Below are positions 1 through 10,943 of a stretch of 64,000 nucleotides of DNA, piece after piece (the first letter of the stretch is position 1; each line of letters begins with the position of its first letter). The stretch covers positions 657,418 through 721,417 of the forward strand of contig NZ_CP050253.1 of NCBI RefSeq assembly GCF_011745665.1. Direction: 5' to 3'. Source of the stretch: Zophobihabitans entericus (lineage in GTDB: Bacteria; Pseudomonadota; Gammaproteobacteria; Enterobacterales; Orbaceae). The notes under the pieces were generated by a model, which was given only the letters and a program-made list of their open reading frames with translations, was not told where the DNA came from and made no database searches. The position numbers were made by a program, and so were the translations under genes.

Positions 1-327
1 TTACTGGCGATTAATCCAGATAATAGCGTATTACAACTAGTCAGTCATGCATGGGCAGGATTTGGTGCTGCATTTGGCCCAGTAGTAATATTTTCTGTCT
101 TCTGGTCAAGAATGACACGTAATGGTGCTTTAGTCGGTATGATCGTTGGTGCTGTTACTGTTTTGGTGTGGATCGTATATAACTGGTTTAACTTATATTC
201 TTTAATCCCAGGATTTATTTTTGCCTCAATAGCAATTGTTATCGTTAGTGTCTTGGATCAAAAGCCATCTAGTGATATTGTAGAGCACTTTAGTCGGGCA
301 AATCGCCTTTTCCATAATAAAATTTAA
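1..327 (+). CDS. putP: Sodium/proline symporter, C-terminal fragment
   Basis: The reading frame is open from the first base and ends at the TAA at 325-327, so this is the 3' end of a gene that starts outside the window. The visible part has two hydrophobic segments around a short basic loop (WSRMTRNG), which matches the C-terminal transmembrane helices of PutP, the Na+/proline symporter of the SSS family in the inner membrane. The apparent ATG at 112 lies inside this loop and is not a real start. tyrS follows after 30 bp. Assignment rests on about 108 residues. Confidence 0.85.
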   Translation, partial: LLAINPDNSVLQLVSHAWAGFGAAFGPVVIFSVFWSRMTRNGALVGMIVGAVTVLVWIVYNWFNLYSLIPGFIFASIAIVIVSVLDQKPSSDIVEHFSRANRLFHNKI

Positions 328-357
328 CCATTTAAAGAGAGACAGATAGGTATTACT

Positions 358-1629
358 ATGACAATCAATGTGATCAAGCAATTACAGGAAAGAGGTCTTA
401 TTGCTCAGTTAACTGACGAAGAGGCACTTATTGAACGTTTAGAGCAAGGTCCGATCTCATTGTATTGTGGCTTTGATCCAACAGCAGACAGCTTACATTT
501 AGGCCATTTAGTACCACTTCTTTGTTTAAAACGTTTTCAGTTAGCGGGTAACCAACCCATTGCGTTAGTCGGTGGTGCTACAGGTTTAATTGGCGACCCA
601 AGTTTTAAGGCAACAGAACGTAAACTCAATACTCAAGATACTGTTAATGATTGGGTTCACAAAATTAAGGCGCAAGTCTCTCCATTTTTAGATTTCAATT
701 GTGGTGCTAACTCAGCGATTGTTGTGAACAACTATGACTGGTTTGGTGACATGAGTGTACTGAGCTTCTTACGTGATATCGGTAAATACTTTTCTGTTAA
801 TGCGATGATTAGTAAAGAAGCGGTAAAACAACGTATTAATCGTGATGATGTCGGGATCTCTTATACAGAATTTTCTTATAACTTATTACAAGCTTATGAC
901 TTTGCGAGCTTAAATAAACAGCATAATGTTGAATTACAAATTGGTGGTTCAGATCAGTGGGGGAATATTACCTCTGGTATTGATTTAACTCGTCGTTTCC
1001 ATCAAAAACAAGTTTATGGTTTAACTGTTCCGTTGATTACTAAATCTGATGGTACCAAATTTGGTAAAACAGAAGGTGGTGCGGTCTGGCTTGATCCTAA
1101 GAAAACCAGTCCTTATAAATTCTACCAGTTCTGGATCAATACTGCAGATGCTGACGTTTATCGCTTCCTTAAATTCTTCACCTTTATGTCTCTTGAAGAG
1201 ATTAATACACTGGAAGAAGAAGACAAAAACAGTGGTGTAGCACCTCGTGCACAGTACGTGCTGGCAGAACAAGTGACGGGCCTTGTTCATGGTGAAGCCG
1301 GTCTTATTGCAGCTAAACGTATCACTCAAAGCTTATTCTCTGGTCATTTAGATGAGCTTACCGAAGAAGACTTCACTCAACTGGCTCAGGACGGTATGCC
1401 GGCGATTGAACTTGAGATCGGTGCAGATTTACAACAAGCTCTGGTCAATGCAGAACTAGCGCCTTCTCGTGGTCAGGCCAGAACATTAATCGAATCTAAT
1501 GCGATTTCAATTAATGGTAATAAACAATCTTCAGCAGAATATAAATTTGTTGATAGTGATCGCTTATTTAATCGTTATAGCTTGTTACGTCGTGGTAAAA
1601 AGCATTATAGTTTAATCATCTGGAAATAA
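358..1629 (+). CDS. tyrS: Tyrosyl-tRNA synthetase
   Basis: TyrRS charges tRNA-Tyr with tyrosine in the cytoplasm. The 423-residue product has the usual bacterial length. It shows the class I HIGH-type signature as HLGH at residues 47-50 and the KMSKS-type loop as KFGKT at 234-238. The tyrosine and tRNA contact region ([18 protein letters not shown]) lies between them, and a C-terminal S4-like RNA-binding domain spans roughly 355-420. The ATG follows a GAGAGACAG purine stretch. pdxY starts 24 bp downstream, the same tyrS-pdxY pairing as in E. coli. Confidence 0.97.
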   Translation: MTINVIKQLQERGLIAQLTDEEALIERLEQGPISLYCGFDPTADSLHLGHLVPLLCLKRFQLAGNQPIALVGGATGLIGDPSFKATERKLNTQDTVNDWVHKIKAQVSPFLDFNCGANSAIVVNNYDWFGDMSVLSFLRDIGKYFSVNAMISKEAVKQRINRDDVGISYTEFSYNLLQAYDFASLNKQHNVELQIGGSDQWGNITSGIDLTRRFHQKQVYGLTVPLITKSDGTKFGKTEGGAVWLDPKKTSPYKFYQFWINTADADVYRFLKFFTFMSLEEINTLEEEDKNSGVAPRAQYVLAEQVTGLVHGEAGLIAAKRITQSLFSGHLDELTEEDFTQLAQDGMPAIELEIGADLQQALVNAELAPSRGQARTLIESNAISINGNKQSSAEYKFVDSDRLFNRYSLLRRGKKHYSLIIWK

Positions 1630-1653
1630 TTTAAACTTATAGGCGGTATTTAT

Positions 1654-2520
1654 ATGAAAAACATTCTTTCTATTCAGTCTCACGTAGTATTTGGTCACGC
1701 AGGTAATGGTGCCGCAGAATTCCCGATGAGACGACTGGGAGTTAATGTTTGGCCGTTAAATACCGTACAATTTTCTAACCACACACAGTACCGTCAATGG
1801 AAGGGTTCTGTGATGCCGGCCACACATTTAGTCGATATTGCTGATGGAATTGCAGATATTGATGAACTAAAACGCTGTGACGCTGTCTTAAGTGGATATA
1901 TGGGATCACCTGAGCAGGGTAATGCCATTATTGAAATTGTGAAAAAAGTTAAAAAAGTAAGTCCAAACGCAATATATTTTTGTGATCCAGTAATGGGACA
2001 TCCTGAAAAGGGATGCTTTGTGGCACCGGGGGTAGCTGAGTTCTTATGTAATGTCGCTCTACCTATGAGTGATATGATGGCACCAAACCTGCTAGAGCTT
2101 GAAGAGCTAAACGGTAAACAGCGTATTAATAACGTTGATGAAGCCATTCTGGCTTGTCGGGAACTCTGTAAAAGAGGCCCAAAAGTGATTTTGGTGAAGC
2201 ATTTAAGCCGGGCAGGTTATCAAAACGATCGTTTTGAGATGTTACTTGTTACAAAAAATGAAGCGTGGCATATTCACCGCCCTCTGGTTGATTTTGGTGT
2301 ACGACAACCGGTTGGTGTTGGTGATATGACCAGCGGATTATTTTTAGCTAATCAGTTACTGGGTAAATCACTGGTTGAGTCTTTTGAACATACCACATCT
2401 GCCGTTTATGCTGTGATGCTTGAAACCTTACAACGTGATGAATATGAATTACAACTAGTCGCAGCACAAGACGAAATTGCTAAACCAACTCAATGGTTTA
2501 GCGCTAAAAGAATTGATTAA
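1654..2520 (+). CDS. pdxY: Pyridoxal kinase PdxY
   Basis: PdxY phosphorylates pyridoxal to pyridoxal 5'-phosphate in the vitamin B6 salvage pathway. The 288-residue protein has the ribokinase (PfkB) fold pattern. It opens with the substrate-binding strand ([16 protein letters not shown]), and the C-terminal anion-hole motif GVGD carries the catalytic Asp at residue 224. Length matches E. coli PdxY (287). A GGCGG-type ribosome-binding site precedes the ATG. It is probably cotranscribed with tyrS. Confidence 0.95.
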   Translation: MKNILSIQSHVVFGHAGNGAAEFPMRRLGVNVWPLNTVQFSNHTQYRQWKGSVMPATHLVDIADGIADIDELKRCDAVLSGYMGSPEQGNAIIEIVKKVKKVSPNAIYFCDPVMGHPEKGCFVAPGVAEFLCNVALPMSDMMAPNLLELEELNGKQRINNVDEAILACRELCKRGPKVILVKHLSRAGYQNDRFEMLLVTKNEAWHIHRPLVDFGVRQPVGVGDMTSGLFLANQLLGKSLVESFEHTTSAVYAVMLETLQRDEYELQLVAAQDEIAKPTQWFSAKRID

Positions 2521-2562
2521 TTAGAGTAGCGTACTCACTCTTTATTTGAGGTTAAGTAACCA

Positions 2563-3027
2563 ATGGACGAAACAACAGGTAATGAACAACAAGTAGTGAC
2601 ATTAGGTGAAAGGTTAGTACAATTAAGAAAACAAGCGAATTTAAGTCAGGATGAGATAGCTAGTCGATTACATATTCGTAAAGCGATGATCGCTGATATC
2701 GAAGAGGATAAAGAGATCAATATTCCAACCGTTTTTATTCGTGGATATATTAAAGCTTATGCTAAAGCAGTGAATCTGCCAGATGATGAACTAAAAGGCT
2801 ATCTTGGCGAAGTACCCACTCACGTTACCGCTCCGATGCGTAATTTTTCTAATAAAGAACAAAGAAAGCGTTCCAGCAAGCGTTTACTGGTAATTAGTTC
2901 CATCATTTTAATCATTATTTTAGGTGTGACCGGATTCTTTATCTGGCAGGAGTATCGCAGAGAAGGAAGCGATATAACCCGTTATGCCCCATCGGCTATT
3001 TTACAGATGGAATCTGTTGAATCATAA
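2563..3027 (+). CDS. rodZ: Short RodZ-like cytoskeleton protein
   Basis: RodZ links MreB filaments to the cell-elongation machinery across the inner membrane. Here a Cro/CI-type helix-turn-helix (about residues 13-85), a basic juxtamembrane stretch (KEQRKRSSKR, 98-107) and one transmembrane helix (about 108-128) match RodZ. The protein stops at 154 residues with only about 26 residues outside the membrane. E. coli RodZ has 337 residues, including a large periplasmic domain. No continuation is visible in the other frames before ispG. Position directly before ispG agrees with the enterobacterial order. The natural end seems real but a mutation cannot be excluded. Confidence 0.85.
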   Translation: MDETTGNEQQVVTLGERLVQLRKQANLSQDEIASRLHIRKAMIADIEEDKEINIPTVFIRGYIKAYAKAVNLPDDELKGYLGEVPTHVTAPMRNFSNKEQRKRSSKRLLVISSIILIIILGVTGFFIWQEYRREGSDITRYAPSAILQMESVES

Positions 3028-3059
3028 CTCATTGATTTTATTGAAGTTATTTTTATTGT

Positions 3060-3106
3060 AAGTTTCTGATTAACAATAAGATATCTTATTTGTGAGTCAG
3101 AAACTT
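3060..3106. repeat. Long hairpin between rodZ and ispG
   Basis: A perfect 10-bp outer inverted repeat (AAGTTTCTGA at 3060-3069, TCAGAAACTT at 3097-3106) encloses a perfect 16-bp palindrome AATAAGATATCTTATT at 3075-3090. Together they can form a 47-nt imperfect stem. No T-run follows on the plus strand, so it does not read as a standard intrinsic terminator. It may protect the upstream mRNA 3' end or mark a processing or regulatory site before ispG. Confidence 0.6.
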
Positions 3107-3221
3107 AAGCAATTTAATTTAATAAAATCACGATATTCTTTCTCGCCTTCTACAGACATTTCCCCTAAACCTTGCTAAGATGGGCAGCTAATTTTTATTT
3201 GAGATCCATGACAGGCATTTT

Positions 3222-4331
3222 ATGAGTAACAAAGACCCCATCATTAAGCGTCGACAATCAACAAGAATCAATGTTGGTCACGTGCCTATTGGTGATGGTG
3301 CGCCTATTGCAGTGCAATCAATGACTAATACTCGCACAACAGATGTTGAAGCTACAGTTGCTCAGATAAAAGCACTGGAACGTGTTGGTGTTGATATTGT
3401 ACGAGTTTCTGTACCAACAATGGACGCCGCAGAAGCATTTAAGCTTATCAAACAACAAGCAAAAGTTCCTTTAATTGCCGATATTCATTTTGATTACCGT
3501 ATTGCTTTAAAAGTGGCTGAATATGGCGTGGATTGTCTGCGGATTAATCCGGGCAATATCGGTAACGAAGGGCGGATTCGTTCTGTTGTTGATTGTGCCA
3601 GAGATCGCAATATTCCTATCCGCATTGGTGTTAACTCAGGTTCGCTGGAAAAAGATATTCAGGAAAAATATGGGGAACCAACGCCACAAGCGATTGTCGA
3701 ATCTGCATTACGTCATGTTGAAATCTTAGATCGCCTGAACTTTGATCAGTTTAAAGTCAGTGTCAAGGCATCAGACGTATTTACTGCGGTTGAGGCGTAT
3801 CGCATACTGGCAAAACAGATTAAACAACCACTGCACCTTGGTATTACTGAGGCTGGCGGAGCCAGAAGCGGTGCAGTAAAATCAGCTATTGGTTTAGGAT
3901 TACTGCTTTCAGAAGGTATCGGAGACACACTACGTGTCTCACTTGCCGCTGATCCGACAGAAGAAGTAAAAGTTGGTTTTGATATATTAAAATCACTGCG
4001 AATTCGTTCTCGCGGGATTAACTTTATTGCGTGTCCGACATGTTCAAGACAAGAGTTTGACGTGATAGGCACAGTGAATGAACTGGAACGTCGTTTAGAA
4101 GATATTATTACCCCAATGGATGTGTCTATTATCGGTTGTGTGGTGAATGGCCCGGGTGAAGCACTGGCTTCGACACTTGGTGTTGCCGGCGGTCATAACA
4201 AGAGCGGCTTTTATGAAGATGGGGTACGCCATGATCGCCTTGATAACGACAAAATGATAGAGCAGTTAGAAGAAAGAATTCGTGCTAAAGCAGCACTGTT
4301 AGCAAATCGTATTGAAACAAAAGAAATATAG
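3222..4331 (+). CDS. ispG: 4-hydroxy-3-methylbut-2-en-1-yl diphosphate synthase
   Basis: IspG (GcpE) carries out the reductive ring opening of MEcPP to HMBPP in the methylerythritol phosphate isoprenoid pathway. The 369-residue product has a TIM-barrel N-terminal half ([22 protein letters not shown]). The C-terminal [4Fe-4S] ligand motifs [11 protein letters not shown] and [11 protein letters not shown] supply the three cysteines. Length fits the compact bacterial form (E. coli 372). Its TAG stop touches a possible GTG start of hisS at 4331, so the two genes are likely translationally coupled. Confidence 0.97.
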   Translation: MSNKDPIIKRRQSTRINVGHVPIGDGAPIAVQSMTNTRTTDVEATVAQIKALERVGVDIVRVSVPTMDAAEAFKLIKQQAKVPLIADIHFDYRIALKVAEYGVDCLRINPGNIGNEGRIRSVVDCARDRNIPIRIGVNSGSLEKDIQEKYGEPTPQAIVESALRHVEILDRLNFDQFKVSVKASDVFTAVEAYRILAKQIKQPLHLGITEAGGARSGAVKSAIGLGLLLSEGIGDTLRVSLAADPTEEVKVGFDILKSLRIRSRGINFIACPTCSRQEFDVIGTVNELERRLEDIITPMDVSIIGCVVNGPGEALASTLGVAGGHNKSGFYEDGVRHDRLDNDKMIEQLEERIRAKAALLANRIETKEI

Positions 4332-4342
4332 TGAAAGAACCT

Positions 4343-5653
4343 ATGACTGAGCAAAGTAAAGCGAAAAAAATTCAGGCTATTCGTGGCATGAATGATTTAT
4401 TGCCTACAGAAAGTGCTGTCTGGCAACGTATTGAACAGATGTTAAAACAAGTTTTAGCCAGCTACGGCTATAACGAAATCCGTACTCCTATTGTTGAAGC
4501 AACGCCGCTTTTTAAACGCGCTGTGGGTGAAGTCACCGATATCGTTGAGAAAGAGATGTATACTTTCAACGACCGAAACGAAGAGAGTTTAACGCTTCGT
4601 CCGGAGCTGACAGCAGGCTGCGTGCGTGCCGGAATAGAGCACGGTTTATTATATAATCAGGAACAACGTCTTTGGTATATCGGACAGGCTTTCCGCTATG
4701 AGCGTCCACAAAAAGGACGTTACCGTCAGTTTAACCAGTTAGGTGTTGAAGTATTTGGATTGGATGGTCCGGATATTGACGCAGAACTCATTCTGTTAAC
4801 CTCCCGCTTTTGGAAAGTGCTTGGCATTAGTGAACATGTGATGCTTGAACTGAACTCAATTGGCTCACTTGAAGCACGCGCTGATTACCGTAATGCATTG
4901 ATTGCCTATTTAGAACAGCACAAAGACAAGCTGGATGAAGACTGTATTCGTCGTATGTACACTAATCCGCTACGCGTACTTGATTCAAAGAATCCGGATA
5001 TTCAAACATTACTCAATGAAGCGCCAAAATTATTTGATTACTTAGATGCTGAGTCAAAAGCGCATTTTGATGGTTTATGTGCACTGCTCGATGCTGCGGG
5101 TATCAAATACCGTATTAATCAACGTTTAGTTCGTGGTCTGGATTACTACAATCGTACTGTATTTGAATGGGTAACTTCTAGCTTAGGTGCTCAGGGTACT
5201 GTGTGTGGTGGTGGCCGTTATGACGGACTTGTGGCACAACTTGGTGGTCAAAGTACACCAGGTGTTGGGTTTGCGATGGGAATGGAGCGTTTAGTTCTGT
5301 TGGTACAAACAGTCAATCCTGACTTTAAAGGCTCAAATGACATTGATATTTATATGATTTCGTCTGGTACCTTAGCAAGTGGTGTCAGTGTGTTATCCAT
5401 AGCACAGAATATTGCTGAAATGCTGAGAGATGAATGCCCGGGTCTGCGTATTGTGACTAATTATGGTGGCGGTAACTTTAAGAAACAGTTTGGCCGTGCT
5501 GATAAGTTAGGCGCTAAAGTAGCTATCATTATTGGTGAAAATGAAGCTCAGGCAGATAAGGCAATGATTAAAGATTTACGCACAGGTGAGCAAACCGAAG
5601 TGGCAAAAAGCCAGATTGCTCAGTTATGTTTAACGATTTTAGAAAAAGAATAA
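4343..5653 (+). CDS. hisS: Histidyl-tRNA synthetase
   Basis: HisRS charges tRNA-His. Class II motif 2 is present as RPELTAG followed by [14 protein letters not shown]. The histidine-A motif is [13 protein letters not shown], motif 3 includes GGRYDGL, and a C-terminal anticodon-binding domain ends the protein. The enteric motif is RPEGTAG, so Leu replaces Gly here. I chose the ATG at 4343 because the resulting N-terminus ([18 protein letters not shown]) is already slightly longer than E. coli HisS. A GTG at 4331 overlapping the ispG stop would add four residues. The gene continues the conserved ispG-hisS-yfgM run. Confidence 0.95.
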   Translation: MTEQSKAKKIQAIRGMNDLLPTESAVWQRIEQMLKQVLASYGYNEIRTPIVEATPLFKRAVGEVTDIVEKEMYTFNDRNEESLTLRPELTAGCVRAGIEHGLLYNQEQRLWYIGQAFRYERPQKGRYRQFNQLGVEVFGLDGPDIDAELILLTSRFWKVLGISEHVMLELNSIGSLEARADYRNALIAYLEQHKDKLDEDCIRRMYTNPLRVLDSKNPDIQTLLNEAPKLFDYLDAESKAHFDGLCALLDAAGIKYRINQRLVRGLDYYNRTVFEWVTSSLGAQGTVCGGGRYDGLVAQLGGQSTPGVGFAMGMERLVLLVQTVNPDFKGSNDIDIYMISSGTLASGVSVLSIAQNIAEMLRDECPGLRIVTNYGGGNFKKQFGRADKLGAKVAIIIGENEAQADKAMIKDLRTGEQTEVAKSQIAQLCLTILEKE

Positions 5654-5664
5654 GGAGATCTGAC

Positions 5665-6435
5665 GTGAGTTATGATTCTACAGGAGAAGAACAACTATCT
5701 GAAGTTAAAGACTTTTTGAAAAAGTTCTGGAAATTGATTCTATTAGTACTTGTGATTGGCCTTGTGGCAATTTGGGGATGGCGCTACTGGCAGTCTCATC
5801 AAACAGGTAAATTAGAACAAGCATCTGATACTTATGAGAAATTAGTGTCGCGTTTAGATGCAACTCAACCAGATTCAGTTAAAGAGTTAGTCAGTTTTTC
5901 AAAAGAGACAAATAACGTTTATGGTGCTTTTTCTGCCATGAAAGCAGCTCAGTACTATGTAGAAATTTTGAAAGATTATGCTGGTGCTCAGGCACTACTT
6001 GAAGATGCGTTGAAAAAAACGGATGAAACTGCTATTCAGTCTATCATTAATGTTCGTATCGCTCGTTTACAATATCAACAAGGTCAGAATGAAGAGAGCC
6101 TAAAAACGCTTGATAAAGTGAAAGATGTAAGCTGGGCTGCTGTGGCAAATGATCTGCGTGGTGACGTGTTAGTCTCACTTGAGCGTTATTCTGATGCGTT
6201 AGCTGCTTATGGTTTAGCACTAAATTCTGAGCCAACATCTGAATTAGTGACTGCGATTAATACTAAGCTTAATCAGGTTGAATATTTAAAAGCAAAACAA
6301 GCGATTGATGATGAAGCGAAAGCCGCTGAAGCAGCAAAAGAAGCTGAACGTGTAGCTGCTGAACAAGCAAAACAGGCTGAGTTAGAAGCACAACAGGAAC
6401 AACAAACTCAGCAAGAACCAGCACAAGCTGAATAA
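5665..6435 (+). CDS. yfgM: YfgM, ancillary SecYEG translocon protein
   Basis: YfgM is an inner-membrane protein with a periplasmic TPR domain that associates with SecYEG and PpiD and helps hand over secreted proteins. A GTG start at 5665 has a clear AAGGAG site 7 bp upstream. A longer frame from an ATG at 5626 would run through the end of hisS and is less likely. The 256-residue protein has a cytoplasmic tail, a transmembrane helix at about 22-40 (WGWRYWQSH boundary typical of YfgM) and TPR-like helices. It ends in an Ala/Glu/Gln-rich tail of about 50 residues that is absent from E. coli YfgM (206 residues). Confidence 0.9.
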   Translation: MSYDSTGEEQLSEVKDFLKKFWKLILLVLVIGLVAIWGWRYWQSHQTGKLEQASDTYEKLVSRLDATQPDSVKELVSFSKETNNVYGAFSAMKAAQYYVEILKDYAGAQALLEDALKKTDETAIQSIINVRIARLQYQQGQNEESLKTLDKVKDVSWAAVANDLRGDVLVSLERYSDALAAYGLALNSEPTSELVTAINTKLNQVEYLKAKQAIDDEAKAAEAAKEAERVAAEQAKQAELEAQQEQQTQQEPAQAE

Positions 6436-6516
6436 ATATTTTTGTTCATTCAAGGTAGACTTGTCATGAACATAAGTGGCGAAAGCACTATTTTTAATAT
6501 TGTAGGGACCTAAATA

Positions 6517-7695
6517 ATGAGAATTAAACATCTGTTTTCTGGATTAGTAATGATCTCAATGGTTTCGCTGGTTAGTGGATGTTCACTATTTGGCGGTGAG
6601 GAAGATGTCATTGAAGTAGCTCCGGTACCACAAATTACCAATCAGTTTCAGGTAAAAGAAGTATGGCGTAATAGCTCAAGTGGTAGTGCTGGTGTGTATT
6701 CTTTACTTGGTCCGGTGCAATTTGAAAATAATGTCTATGTTGCCGGCCGTAATGGACAAGTTAAAGCTATTGATGCTGCAACCGGCAAAGCACTTTGGAC
6801 AGCTGACGTATCAGAAAGCTCATTTTTCCGTAGTCAGTCAGCACTACTTTCTGGTGGTGTAAGTGTCGATAATCAACATGTTTATGTTGGCAGTGAGCGC
6901 GCAATGGTTTATGCACTTGATCGTCAAACGGGTAAAGTGGTTTGGCAGCAAAAAGTAAAAGGTGAAGTCCTTGCTCGCCCAATTTCTGGTGAGAATATGC
7001 TTGTCGTGCGTTCAGCTAATGGCTACTTACAAGCCTTAAATGTTGAAAGCGGTGAGCAAATCTGGGAAACCAAATTAGATATTCCAACGCTATCATTACG
7101 CGGTCAGTCAACACCGATTATTGCCTTTGGTGCTATTTTACTCGGTGATGATAATGGTCGTGTGAATGCCTACTTCTTAAAAGATGGACAGTTAATCTGG
7201 CAGCAACGTATCGCTCAGCCAAGTGGTTCAACAGAAATTGCGAAACTTAACGATGTGGATAGTACACCATTTGTGTTAAATGGTGTGGTGTATGCACTAG
7301 GTTATAACGGTAGTATGGCGGCACTTGATCTACGTTCAGGTCAAACGATCTGGCGACGTAATATTGGTTCAACCCATAGCTTTATTGTCGATAGTAATCG
7401 TATCTTACTGGTTGATCAAACTGATAACGTACAAGCCATTACACTTGATGGTGGTTCATCTATCTGGAAACAGTCAGAACTGTTAAATCGCCAGTTAACT
7501 GATCCTGTTTTATATAATGGTTATATTGTTGTGGGTGATTTTGAAGGTTATCTATACTGGATTGATGCATCTACTGGTGAGTTTGCTTATCAACAAAATG
7601 TGAGCAGCAGCGGCTTTATGTCAGCACCAATTGTCGTAGATAATAAATTAATTGTTCAGGTGCGTAACGGCGATGTTTACGCTTTTGAACGATAA
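6517..7695 (+). CDS. bamB: Outer membrane assembly lipoprotein BamB
   Basis: BamB is a subunit of the BAM complex that inserts beta-barrel proteins into the outer membrane. A lipoprotein signal peptide ends in the lipobox LVSGC with the lipidated Cys at residue 22. The rest is an eight-bladed PQQ-type beta-propeller whose repeats are visible as recurring AIDAATGKALW, ALDRQTGKVVW, ALNVESGEQIW, ALDLRSGQTIW and WIDASTGEF motifs. Its 392 residues equal the enteric length. It lies between yfgM and der as in E. coli. Confidence 0.97.
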   Translation: MRIKHLFSGLVMISMVSLVSGCSLFGGEEDVIEVAPVPQITNQFQVKEVWRNSSSGSAGVYSLLGPVQFENNVYVAGRNGQVKAIDAATGKALWTADVSESSFFRSQSALLSGGVSVDNQHVYVGSERAMVYALDRQTGKVVWQQKVKGEVLARPISGENMLVVRSANGYLQALNVESGEQIWETKLDIPTLSLRGQSTPIIAFGAILLGDDNGRVNAYFLKDGQLIWQQRIAQPSGSTEIAKLNDVDSTPFVLNGVVYALGYNGSMAALDLRSGQTIWRRNIGSTHSFIVDSNRILLVDQTDNVQAITLDGGSSIWKQSELLNRQLTDPVLYNGYIVVGDFEGYLYWIDASTGEFAYQQNVSSSGFMSAPIVVDNKLIVQVRNGDVYAFER

Positions 7696-7713
7696 GAAAG
7701 GATAAGAAACAGA

Positions 7714-9189
7714 ATGATACCTGTTATTGCACTGGTAGGTCGCCCAAATGTTGGTAAATCAACATTATTTAATCGTTTAACGCGTACACGAGATGCGCTA
7801 GTGGCTGACTTTCCGGGATTAACTCGCGATCGTAAATACGGTAAGGCTGAAATTCAGGGACATGAGTATATTGTCATTGATACTGGCGGGATTGATGGCT
7901 CTGAAGAGGGTGTAGAAAACCATATGGCAGAGCAATCACTGGTAGCGATTGAAGAGGCTGATATTGTTCTGTTTATGGTTGATGCCAGAGCCGGTCTGAT
8001 GCCTGCTGACGTGGGTATTGCAAAGCATCTGCGTGCCAGAGAAAAACCGACTTTTTTAGTTGCCAATAAAACGGATGGCCTTGATGCCAATTCAGTGATT
8101 GGTGAGTTTTATGAACTGGGCTTAGGTGATGTTTACCCAATAGCTGCCAGTCATGGTCGTGGCGTTACTACCTTGATTGAAGAAGTTCTTGCCCCAATCT
8201 TTGATCTTAGTGAAGATGAAGAAGATGACATTGATGAGTGGGACTTAGAAGAGGAACTACTGAATGAGGAAGAGCAGGAAGAAGCAGCTCAGGCTGAACA
8301 TGAAGCCTTGATTAACCTGCCGATCAAAGTCGCGATCGTCGGGCGTCCGAATGTAGGTAAGTCAACACTGACTAATCGTATTCTAGGTGAAGAACGTGTT
8401 GTAGTATTTGATATGCCAGGCACAACGCGGGATAGTATTTATATTCCAATGGTTCGGGATGAACGTGAATATGTTTTGATCGATACAGCTGGAGTGCGTA
8501 AACGCGGTAAAATTACTGAAACTGTCGAAAAGTTCTCTGTGATTAAAACCCTGCAAGCGATTGAAGACGCTAACGTTGTATTGCTGGTGATTGATGCCAG
8601 AGAAGGCGTTTCGGATCAGGATTTATCACTACTTGGTTTTATTATCAATAGCGGACGTTCTTTAGTTATTGCAGTAAATAAGTGGGATGGTTTGTCGCAA
8701 GACGTTCGTGAACAGGTTAAAACAACGCTGGATGAGCGTTTAGACTTTGTCGATTTTGCACGTATTCATTTTATTTCTGCTCTGCATGGCAGTGGTGTGG
8801 GTAACTTATTTGAATCTATTCAGGAAGCGTATCACTGCGCTACGCAGCGTGTCGGAACATCGTTACTAACACGTATTATGCAAATGGCACAAGACGATCA
8901 TCAGCCACCACTGGTGCGGGGGCGTCGTGTTAAACTGAAATATGCTCATGCAGGTGGTTATAATCCACCGATTGTGGTTATCCATGGTAATCAGGTAACA
9001 GATCTGCCTGATTCTTATAAACGTTATTTAATGAACTACTTCAGACGTTCGTTAAAAATTATGGGTACACCAATTCGTATTCAGTTTAAAGATGGTGAAA
9101 ACCCATTTGAAGGTAGAAAAAACACGTTAACGGCTTCACAACAGCGTAAACGTCGTCGATTAATGCAACATGTCAGAGGACGTAAATAG
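7714..9189 (+). CDS. der: Ribosome assembly GTPase Der
   Basis: Der (EngA) is an essential GTPase with two G domains that acts in 50S subunit maturation. Two P-loops are visible, GRPNVGKS at residues 9-16 and again at 210-217, each followed by G3 (DTGGI, DTAGV) and G4 (NKTD, NKWD) motifs. An acidic linker (about 168-200, many Asp/Glu) joins the G domains. The C-terminal KH-like domain includes [15 protein letters not shown]. 491 residues is the normal size. yfgJ begins 3 bp after the stop. Confidence 0.98.
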   Translation: MIPVIALVGRPNVGKSTLFNRLTRTRDALVADFPGLTRDRKYGKAEIQGHEYIVIDTGGIDGSEEGVENHMAEQSLVAIEEADIVLFMVDARAGLMPADVGIAKHLRAREKPTFLVANKTDGLDANSVIGEFYELGLGDVYPIAASHGRGVTTLIEEVLAPIFDLSEDEEDDIDEWDLEEELLNEEEQEEAAQAEHEALINLPIKVAIVGRPNVGKSTLTNRILGEERVVVFDMPGTTRDSIYIPMVRDEREYVLIDTAGVRKRGKITETVEKFSVIKTLQAIEDANVVLLVIDAREGVSDQDLSLLGFIINSGRSLVIAVNKWDGLSQDVREQVKTTLDERLDFVDFARIHFISALHGSGVGNLFESIQEAYHCATQRVGTSLLTRIMQMAQDDHQPPLVRGRRVKLKYAHAGGYNPPIVVIHGNQVTDLPDSYKRYLMNYFRRSLKIMGTPIRIQFKDGENPFEGRKNTLTASQQRKRRRLMQHVRGRK

Positions 9190-9192
9190 CTT

Positions 9193-10097
<905 letters not shown>

Positions 10098-10112
10098 ACG
10101 TTTGGATAAAAC

Positions 10113-10138
10113 AAAAGGCTGCAATTGCAGCCTTTTTT
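10113..10138. terminator. Bidirectional terminator between adk and grpE
   Basis: The self-complementary stem AAGGCTGCAATTGCAGCCTT is flanked by A residues on the left and a T6 run at 10133-10138. It lies between convergent adk (plus) and grpE (minus), so it can end transcription from both sides. Confidence 0.9.
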
Positions 10139-10154
10139 ATTTCTGTCTGGTCAG

Positions 10155-10742
10155 TTATTTTGCGACAATAACCATTGCAGGTCTGATTAAGCGACCATTT
10201 AAGGTATAGCCTTTTTGAATCGCATTAATGATTTTACCTGACTGGTGCTCTGGTGATTCTACCATGCTGATAGCCTGATGCAGATCCGGGTTAAGTGTCT
10301 CGTTTTCTGCTTTAACTACTTCAACACCAAATTTTTTCACGGTATCAAGGAAAGATTTCAGCGTCAGTTCTAATCCTTCAATTGTTGCTTTGAGTTCAGG
10401 ATTGTTTTTATCTGTCGCTTCCAGTGCGCGTTCAAGGTTATCGATCACTGGTAGTAGCTCAACTGAGAATTTTTCTAGCGCAAACTTATGGGCTTTTTCA
10501 ACATCCTGTTCAACACGGCGACGAATGTTATCCACTTCTGCACGTGCGCGCATCATCGCTTCACTTTCATTCTTTTTAGCAGCTTGTAGCTCTTTTTCCA
10601 GAGTTTGAATTTGTTGTGCCTGTGCTTGCAGTTTTTGTTCTGGTGTTGGCTCAGTTTGTGCATTTTCTGCTGCAGCTTCTGTCTGAGGAGCAACATCCTT
10701 TTCTTCATTGCATTCAGGGGTATTGTTTTCTTGTTCTGTCAT
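10155..10742 (-). CDS. grpE: Nucleotide exchange factor GrpE
   Basis: GrpE releases ADP from DnaK and so drives the Hsp70 chaperone cycle. The 195-residue protein has a Glu/Gln/Ala-rich disordered N-terminus and a long coiled-coil helix (about 40-95, [14 protein letters not shown]). It ends in the compact beta domain with the characteristic [12 protein letters not shown] and [16 protein letters not shown] segments. Its promoter region carries a sigma-32-like element at 10800-10824. A GGAGT site precedes the ATG. Confidence 0.97.
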   Translation of the reverse strand: MTEQENNTPECNEEKDVAPQTEAAAENAQTEPTPEQKLQAQAQQIQTLEKELQAAKKNESEAMMRARAEVDNIRRRVEQDVEKAHKFALEKFSVELLPVIDNLERALEATDKNNPELKATIEGLELTLKSFLDTVKKFGVEVVKAENETLNPDLHQAISMVESPEHQSGKIINAIQKGYTLNGRLIRPAMVIVAK

Positions 10743-10799
10743 AATTACTCCAAACGGATCAAAAATTATTATTTAGTGATTTATTTCAGTATGATTATT

Positions 10800-10824
10800 A
10801 TGGGGATTAAAAATAGTAATGCAA
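10800..10824 (-). promoter_or_regulatory. Sigma-32-like heat-shock promoter of grpE
   Basis: On the minus strand TTGCAT (10824 to 10819) is followed after 13 bp by CCCCATAAT (10805 onward). This resembles the heat-shock consensus CTTGAAA, 11-16 bp, CCCATnT. The -10 element lies 58 bp before the grpE ATG. The match is by eye. The -35 half is imperfect but the C-rich -10 is strong. Confidence 0.65.
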
Positions 10825-10943
10825 CCCTGATAAAACGATGAGTATAAAAAATCAGCACGTCATTTTTATGCGTGTTGCCGGACTTAATGTTATACTACCT
10901 AACGTTTAGGTGAAGTAATCACTATGAGTAACAAGGAATAAGT

